This document shows positions 37,801 through 46,700 of a stretch of 64,000 nucleotides of DNA, piece by piece; within the stretch, counting starts at the first letter, position 1; each line of letters opens with the position of its first letter. Under the pieces are notes generated by a model that did no database searches, was not told the DNA's origin, and saw only the letters and a program-made list of their open reading frames with translations. This DNA comes from Cristatella mucedo (taxonomy: Eukaryota > Bryozoa > Phylactolaemata > Cristatellidae): the NCBI GenBank assembly GCA_009760855.2, contig WPIO01000033.1, forward strand, positions 1,078,001-1,142,000, written 5' to 3'. Both the position numbers and the translations under genes were made by a program.

Positions 37801-40800
37801 CAAATGGAACTTGGTAACGCCACAATCGCTATACAATTTCTAATTTTGGAGACAACGGTGGGGTACAAGCTGAAGAAGATGGCTACAACCGATGAATACG
37901 ATCGATAACACACAGAAATCCGGCCGCTTACATGTCACTACACCTGCTAGGATGGACATATAAAGAGTGAATCTGTAAGCAGCATTTCGTCCCTGCAAGC
38001 AAGCGCTCAAAGCCTGAAGGCTGCTGCTGGGAAGCTAGTCGGTAGGTATATGATCAAGTGTCGAAGTTTTTAAGTGTCAAAAAAGTTCAAAACAAGGTAT
38101 GCTTGCTCGGAACGTAAACAAGAAAAGGGGCCACTATTGCCTGTCATGCATAAAGTGGCTCGATTGGAGTGGGCTACGGCAAGAGCTGGGACACTGGGAC
38201 CACGAAGTGAAATCGAATGAGGCGATGAGAGTGAACTCACTGTTTTTGGTAACTGAAAATGTAAGCAGCACACGCATCATTGCTCCAAATAAGGTTTTAA
38301 TCTCGAAAGCAATTGCCATCTGTGGACACAAATTTGAGGAGGAAATTTGGCCGAAAAGGGGTCATGATCTGGGGCTGTTTGTGTAACCTATACCTGTTAC
38401 TATGATGAAAGACCTTTATTTAGAGATACTCCAAAAGCAGTACCTATCGAAATGAGCCTCCGTGGAGATAACTCGCTCTTCAAATAGGACAAGGAGTCTA
38501 AGCATGTGGCTAAGTGGGTTCAATTTAGTTTATGACCATTACCCTAGCAGAGTGGCCTAGTCAATTTACAGACCTTAACCCCATTGATTGTATCTGGGGT
38601 GAAGTGTATAACAGGCACAGATTGGGTCAAATGTGGTTCGTAGGACATCAAAAGAATCGTTTTTCTCAAGTTTGCCGGATGTTGGAAGAATTAGCTTGCT
38701 CTATGCCAGAGCTGCTCAGACAAGTTATTACCTATCTCGGTGATATAACTTCATTTTAGCAATAAAAATAAAAATAGCGACACAAAAAATTTGCTTACAT
38801 ATTAGATAAGCTTATTTTATATACTTCGCATGATTACAGCAGATTCCAATAACGTTTTTTATATCGGAGTTGGAACTTTTTGGGTCTGCTGGCCATTTTG
38901 GGCAGCCTCACCGATACTATCTGCTCTTGAATGTGCGTGTGTGGATGCCCGTGGGTGGTTGTCGGCCCACATGGACAACTGTCCCACATTATTTTACTTT
39001 CTGAACTTCAGACTTCCTTTCCTAACTTCTAGTTCCTTTGCAGAAAATTAAGAAGCATGCTGTGCAAATCACTCTCAACCTTGAAATAACACGTCACGTG
39101 AAACACCGCTATGCTCTGAGAAAGCAGACCGGAAGTTAAAGGAAGACCACTGCTTCCAGAAGCCGGTGAACAACACGAACCTCCCGCTATGCTTTGAGAA
39201 AGCAGACCGGAAGTTAAAGGAAGAGCACTGCTTCCAGAAGCCGGTGAACGACACGAACCTCAGAATCAAGCCAGCGTTCAGAGCTGTTTTTAGTCTTCCA
39301 CACACATTTGCTCATCATTGGCAATCATCGATCCCGAATATCACCGTCTTTCTCGATGCGAGTCCAAACAGTGCCTTATGTTAACATTTAGGGCAAAACA
39401 TCCACGGCTCTCTAGTTCTTTTTATTGAGGGTGTATATTGCAGATTCACTTCTTGGTATTACCGAAAGAAGCGATCCCGCTATTATTTGCCCGGCTTGAG
39501 AGACTCTAATACCTTCAGTTTTGCAAGACACTTACAAAATAATTAATTTCAGGCCTCGTCCCTACTTTTAAACACGTGTATAAGCAGATACATAAAATGT
39601 ACACACAGTGATACTAACAAAAATGATAGTATAGTACCCTATGAGACTTTAATCTCTAACCAGGCGCTTTACAACCCACTGCAAGAGAATCAGCACAGTA
39701 CCCAGGGCTTTGGGACATGCATGGTATCAAACATGAAAAGCAAGCGTCACGCTTAGGTTAGCATGTTAATGCAAACATGCTGACACTCTTTACCACGGGT
39801 TAGTAGGAACTCTGGCTAGCAATATGTACAGAATCATTTACAGACAGACATGCACACAAAGCACAAAGGAACCAAAAAAAAAGAGACAAGCTCACAGGAA
39901 GCCGAAGGGTAAGCTGACCTGAACCGACACGTCGTCTTGAGCTGAGACTTAGAGAGGATGCAAGGCAATTGCAGGTAGTGACCATACCCAGAGGCAAGTT
40001 ATACACTTTTGGTGCACACGAGCTGAAGACTCCATCCCCAAAAGATTACACACTGCAAGAATGCTTATTTATATAAACATATTGAGTTGAGGCATAAATC
40101 CATTCTGTCCGTTTCAACACACTTTTGAAGTACATGGACATTAAACCACTCGGAAATCGGCCGAGCAAAGAAATTGTAACTAGAAGACCATTTGTTGCAA
40201 CCTGGAGTCAATGAAAAAAGTTCAAAAGATGGGGCTGTGGGTGCCACATGAGTTAACAAAAAGCCAAAAACGAACGGACTTGAGACGCCGATAATTTTGC
40301 CTTGCCAAGTTTTGCTGCACCCAACAATGGCCACCTGGTCGACTACGGCTGTAGACAGTTTTGAAATCTACTTGCAGGGTCCAAACGAAGGAGAAAAAAA
40401 ACATATATATAATTCATATGTAATGTGCCCTAAGATAACTTCATCTCTATTCAGGCGCTTGACATATGCGCCGGGGCTCGAGCCCACGATCACGGCCAAA
40501 CCTTGGTCTGGGCGACCACCTTAACCACTGAGCCAAAAATGATGTCAAATAAACTCAACAGCCCAACACACGATTTATATAGCATGACACCCACAGACGG
40601 TAGTAGAAGCACTAATGGTAGTTAGATGTCGCCCATTGTTAATTAGCGATGTCCTCCTATTCGGGCTGACATGGACCCGACGAGTTTCAAAAATTATATC
40701 GAATGGTATAGCCAGCCTGCAATACCGCTTGCAATTTGTCCCATAATTCGGCCACTGGTCTTATGCTAGTGTCTAGAGGTCTCAGCCAATGCTGAACCTC

Positions 40801-43074
40801 CAATCCTGCAATCTTCGGTCCAGCGGCTGTCCTGCCACGCCCTGGCAAGGCTTGGTTCTTTGTCGGCTTTCGACAGTAGTGGAGCTTTCTTTGCTACCTT
40901 TGCCATACGCCCATATTCGCTGAGCTTTCGGCTCAGCTGTCTGCTCACTGTGGATCATGTGCTGGTGCTCGAGCTTGAGTGTTTTGGCATGGACTCGAGC
41001 GGGTGCAAATTGTGCGTTAAGGCACTCCATTTTCAGCAGCCGATCATCCCACTGATTGAAGCCCGAGGGCATCCAGACACAGGCCGGTTCTTCATTGTCT
41101 TCATTAAATGACGATAAAACCAGCTTACTAGTTATGGGCAAACCAAGAGTGACTCCGAAACTGAACAGATTATCACTCAAAATCGCCTCTGCCAGCATAT
41201 CTTCTGTTGCATCCGCACATAATCTAGGTGTCCTGTTCCAAAGAGACCTTTCACTAGATGAAAAAAAGCTTAGTTGATTAACAACCTCATTTATATAGCG
41301 GCAGAAAAGCTTTTACGGCTATCACCACTGCTTGCAGTTGGCGATAAAGGATCGCCCATACAGGACTCGAACCCACGACCTGGGTCGTGAAGAGCCAGCA
41401 TCTTATCTCCTTGGCTAAGATCCAGAGGCGCTGGCTTATAAGTAAACACATAAGCTCCACAGTTAAGGCGATTGGAAATCGATGGGACATCAAATGGGTT
41501 CAGCATCGGCTGCATGCTCTAGACAGTGACATCAGATCACTGGCCAAATTATGGGACACATTGCAAGCAGTCTGGCAAACTAGGCCACCCGATGTAACTC
41601 TTTTTGTACCTTGTAAATTCCATAATTAGGCCAATACTTGATGGATCAATGTGAAATTTCAAATGTGAGTTGAGATCTGCTCGTACACCATGGCAAGCGC
41701 TTCTTTCTGAATTCAGTTGGAAATGTTTTGCTACACATGTTCATTATTGCAGATAATAAAATTCGAGGACATTTGATTCCATGTATAGCAAAACCTATTA
41801 AACTGAAATAACAAATTCTCAGTTAAAGTGATTCACAAGCAGAGCTGGACTTAAATTTGAGGTTTTACGTCGTTGTTCCAACAAGTATTGGCCGAGTTAT
41901 GGAATTGGTAAGGTACAAAGAGCTGTAAATGAAGCTGTGCTAAAGTCACAAGCATGTACCTCGATGTACCGAGGTTCAACAAATTGGGACAAATCTTATA
42001 TATATATATATATATATATATAATGCAGAGATCGGTAAATTTATTACTTGTAGATATTTTCTTCCTGTTTACTTCCGGGTTAGACATAATGTAATGTAAT
42101 GTACCTCCGTCTGTAACTCCACAAAGCCATAAAGACTATGTGGGTGTTACGAAGGAGTTTTGTATAGAGCACTCACGGTGTGCATTCGGTAGCCAACAGA
42201 CTTCGTCTCTCGCAACAAAGAGAAATTGGGAAGATAGCACAGTCAGGAGAGCAGTTGAGGTTATGATTAGCATGGAAGTAGCAGCTCAGGACTGCTGGAA
42301 AGGATGGGCGATAGTCGGCAGCAGGAGGGTAGTTGTCGTTGTGTAAGAATTTTGGAAGCGAGTTCCACAGTCTAGGACCTGCAGCGCTAAAGCTTCTGTC
42401 ACCAACGGTCTTTAAGCGGAGGAATGGAACAGCTAATTTATTGTCCATACAGGACCTGAGGGCACGAAAAGGCTGAAACTGGTGCAGCAGTTCAGCCAGG
42501 TATGAAGGAACCAAGCCGTGGCGGGCCTTGTGGGTCAGCATAAGAACTTTGCTCTGTATCCTTTGATCCGTTGATTAACCGCCAGCCATCCTAGTTCTTT
42601 TAGCAAAAGAGACACATGCTCAAACCTCTGGGACTTGAAGACTAGCCTTGCAGCCATATTCATAGCCAGCTGCAGTAGCCTAGTATGGTTTGCCTAATAG
42701 GTTTTTCAATGCTTTCCTTGTAGATGGAAATCTTCAAAACTCCAAATCTCATTTCTAGCATGTTTGTCTTTTGAAAGGTACTCTAAACAACCATTCGATT
42801 GTTGGACCTATCTTCTCAGCATACAACTCGTTGAGTTCATGCCAGTCCGAATAGTTGGGGTGATCACTAATCGAGGAGGAGGCTACATCCTACTAGCTTT
42901 AGTGCGTCTACCGCCCTTGCTGTGGTTGACATGCTAAATAAACCACGTGTTGGGCTGGTGAGTTCATTTTGGCATCAATTTCACTCGCTTAGGCACTCCG
43001 GATAGATTTCTAAGCTGCCTGCAGCAATAGTCAACCAGGTGGCCATGGTTAGGGTTGGATGTGCCAAAACTTGT

Positions 43075-43112
<38 letters not shown>

Positions 43113-43617
43113 CCTACACCCATACTAGCCTATACCCGTGGAAAATTGGGGTAACTTCTCAACTTTGCATTAGAAGTCGGGCCTGAGTGTCTGCTGACCT
43201 AGCTCGTGACAAACGTCATGCTTTCGTCGACTCTCGGAGTGCAACTGTGAGGTGATTCCTCTATTGTTTATATCTCGGTGTTGTCTGCTATAGTTATTCT
43301 AAGTTGTCGTATGTAATAGTTACACTATATTGTATGTGGTTTGGTCTCATTTGTTACGGATCCTTTGCTATTAAAGGTAATTATCTACTCACACTTGGTC
43401 TTGTTTAAATGGGATTTAATTTCTTTTAAGTAAGAAATACAATTTGATGTAGGCTTTACATTCGTGCGAGCTCTCTTCTTATTAGTAAGTGCAGGCTAGC
43501 AAGTCGTTAGTGATTTCTGTTTATGAGACGTATGTACATTCAAAATTATATAGGTCGAATATACACGTGCTGCTCATCCACAGGTCAATAGGAATGCACA
43601 CTTGTGTCTCTGTGTGT

Positions 43618-43700
<83 letters not shown>

Positions 43701-46700
43701 TTCTACATTCATGCACACGGAAGTGGCACAGTGCCCCCCAAGCCGGGCCAAAGCAGCAGCAGGTCACAGCAACAGCAGAGTGAAGGGCCGAGCCAGGGCG
43801 GCAGTCACTCCACTGGCCCCATTGCTGCGCTGCTGCTGCTGTTCCGAGCATGCAGCCTCCTGCACGCACCTCGTTCTTGTCCTTGATCTTTGGTTTTGAG
43901 CCACCAGCAGTTTCATCGAAGAACGCCAGGAACTCGGCACTGCAAAAATTCGCATTCAGTCCCGTCATCTTCTGCATCGTCGCCACAGCAGCAGTAGCAG
44001 CAGTGCAGAAAACCGGTGCAGAGTTGGGCGAGAGGCTTGCCCCAAATTAAGCTTAGGCACTCAAGTGCTGCTGGCACAAATCGTCAGCCACCTCAGGTTA
44101 CGATTGCTGCTGGGTCTTGCTGAGGAATCGCCTGTGCCCAGATCTAGTGGCAGAACCAAGGCAGCACCTGCCAGTTGACTGCTTCGGTCAGCCACGGCCG
44201 CCAGGCCCGAGCTGGCCGCACCTGTGACCAGAAAAGGACCGTTAAGCACAAACAGCAATGGATAGCCTACCTGCACACGGAGTTGCAAAGACAAACGGCT
44301 GAATTAAAAATCACGTCTTATTTTTGCAAGGGCAGAAAACCTTCGAGCAGTAACCAGCTCAATATTGATGGCCACCTACCACCTACTTGCCAGGCAGTGC
44401 ACTGAAGTTAGCGGATTTAAGCAATTAATTAGCCTTAGCCCAGGGGTAAAGTGCTCCCACTTGACGACCCGGGTCGTGAATTCGAGTCCTGCAGTGGGCA
44501 ATCCTGTATTGCCCATTGTAAGTGCCGGTGACAGCCATTAAGGGTTTTCAGCTACATAAATAAGGCTGTTAAATCAATTAAACTTCAAAATTAGTGTTAC
44601 AGTTTCAAAGTCAGACAGTACCCATGAAAACCAAAGCCAGAGGTATCTCTGCAACCATTAAAGGATCATCTTGAGGAGTAGTAACGTCGAGTTAAAAAGC
44701 CCACCCTGCTCATTTCAAAGGATCCAAGTTTTTCAGCTGTATTAGAACAGAGCCAAGGCAAAATGGGGACTCCAAAAAGGAAGTAAAAGCATCAAACTAT
44801 GCCCAGCTAAGTAAGAAACCGACAGGACTTGAAACGTGGCCAAATCTGCAGCCTGACCTCTTTAGCGACCTCTATAGCTCTAGCCCACTAGCATAGTGCC
44901 ACCATCGTCTGTCATCTACAGCAAATTTTCAATCCTATAATAACAATAAGTGCTACATTTGAAATAATGCACTCAGAGAACTCAATCTCTTTCTAGTCAC
45001 TTTATATTTGCTGCAAAGGAAGCTAGGTCGAATGGTTAGTGGTAGCATGCTCACTAAACACCAAGAATAACATGGTTAGGGGTGACATGCACACTGTTAG
45101 CATGCAAGTATGGTCAGTGGCAGCATGCACAGCATCAGTACACATAAGCACATATAAGACGAATCACAAGGACCCACTACATGTTGTAATAAGGTAAGTT
45201 GGTTAATCATCATTCAATTTAAGAAAGTTTGATGCCATCCATGTGCAGATGTCATCAATACATGCTGCAAGGGAGTTGAGAGAATTCAGTGTGCTCGAGG
45301 GCTGGGAGGGATCAAAGCAAAGGTACAACTGAGTGTCATCTACATAAAAGTGAATGCCTAGATTGAGCTTGGCAATCATTTCGGTAAGAGGAAGAATATC
45401 AACCGTGAAAAGAACAGGACTAAGCACAGAGCCCTGAGGTACCCCATATTTCAGAGGTTCATCAGATGATCTTTGTCCATTCACATCAATACTCTGGAGT
45501 CTCATACTGAGACAGGACCTGAACCATTGCAATGCAGTGCCAGTGATGCCCAGGCGAGATGAGAGGCGCTCGAGAAGAACTTGGTGATCGATAGTATCAA
45601 AAGCTGCCGAAAGATCGAGGAAACCAAGGAGTGATACTCAACCAAAGTCTGTATTTCTAAGTAGGTCATACACCCGAAGCAATGCTGACTCTATGGAGTG
45701 ACTAGATCTCAAGCCAGACTGGAACTTACGAGCAAGATTTGATGTTTCAATATAAGAGTTCAGCTAGTCTGCCACTACTCGTTCAAGTGTCTTTGATAAA
45801 AACGGTAGAAGGAAGACCAGGCGGAAGTTGCTCGAGTTCTCTTGGTCTAGTGTTGCTTTCTTGAGTAGTGGCCTCACAGCAGCATTTTTGAAAGTGCTGG
45901 GACATGACCTGAGGCTAATGACATATTTATGATGTTAGTTATGCATGGCAGCAGCAGATCTATGCATCGTAGAAGCAGGACAGTGGGAATAGGGTCCAGA
46001 AGACTAGTTGTCTTCTTTGATTGGGATATGAACTTCAAGACGAGGTCACTAGTGACCTGCTTAAATGTAGACATTGAGGTGCTGCATGGAATTGATGGAG
46101 AGGATTCCAGGGGGGGGGGTGATGCCATCTTAGGGATGGACTCCCTGATCTTGCCTGTTTGTTGACAAAAAAGCTAGAGAAGTGATCACCTAGATCATCA
46201 CAGGGATCACTAGGTAAAGAGCTAAACTGGGAGCGGTTATGGAGATGGCTGACGGTCGACATCAGCATTTTTGGATTGTGCATCTGTGATTCAACAATGT
46301 TTTATAGAAGCTAGACTTGACCTGTTCTAGGATCGATTGGTACAGTTGTCCTCACATGACTGCTGATGTATGATGCCATGCCGATCTTTTGTATGCTTTT
46401 TCAAGCTCACGCTTAGTAGACCTAGCTAGTTTAATGTCTGTGGTAAGTAAATCCATAGGCCGTCTGGGCAAGGGCGCACAGTGAGCTAAGTCAGAGGTGC
46501 AAATTCGTCGACCATGTCAGCTAGTGTCGTGTTTTAGCTATCTACCAATGATGACAGGTCAAAAGGACTGAGCAGCAGAGGCAAAGCAGATATTATCGCA
46601 CGGACCGCATCGATGTCATGGTTTCACGATTCACATGCGATTTTAGATGAGAAGGGCACACATTGTTGACTGAATGAGATCTGCATGTGGTCATATAAGC

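Larger units (their letters stand above)
40725..41923. repeat. Unclassified module in four alternating orientations
   Basis: A block around CCATAATTCGGCCA occurs at 40725-40800 (+), 41496-41570 (-), 41598-41645 (+) and 41876-41923 (-). The first two match over about 75 nt; the last two over about 48 nt. A SINE-B and a LINE fragment lie inside the array. Confidence 0.55.
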
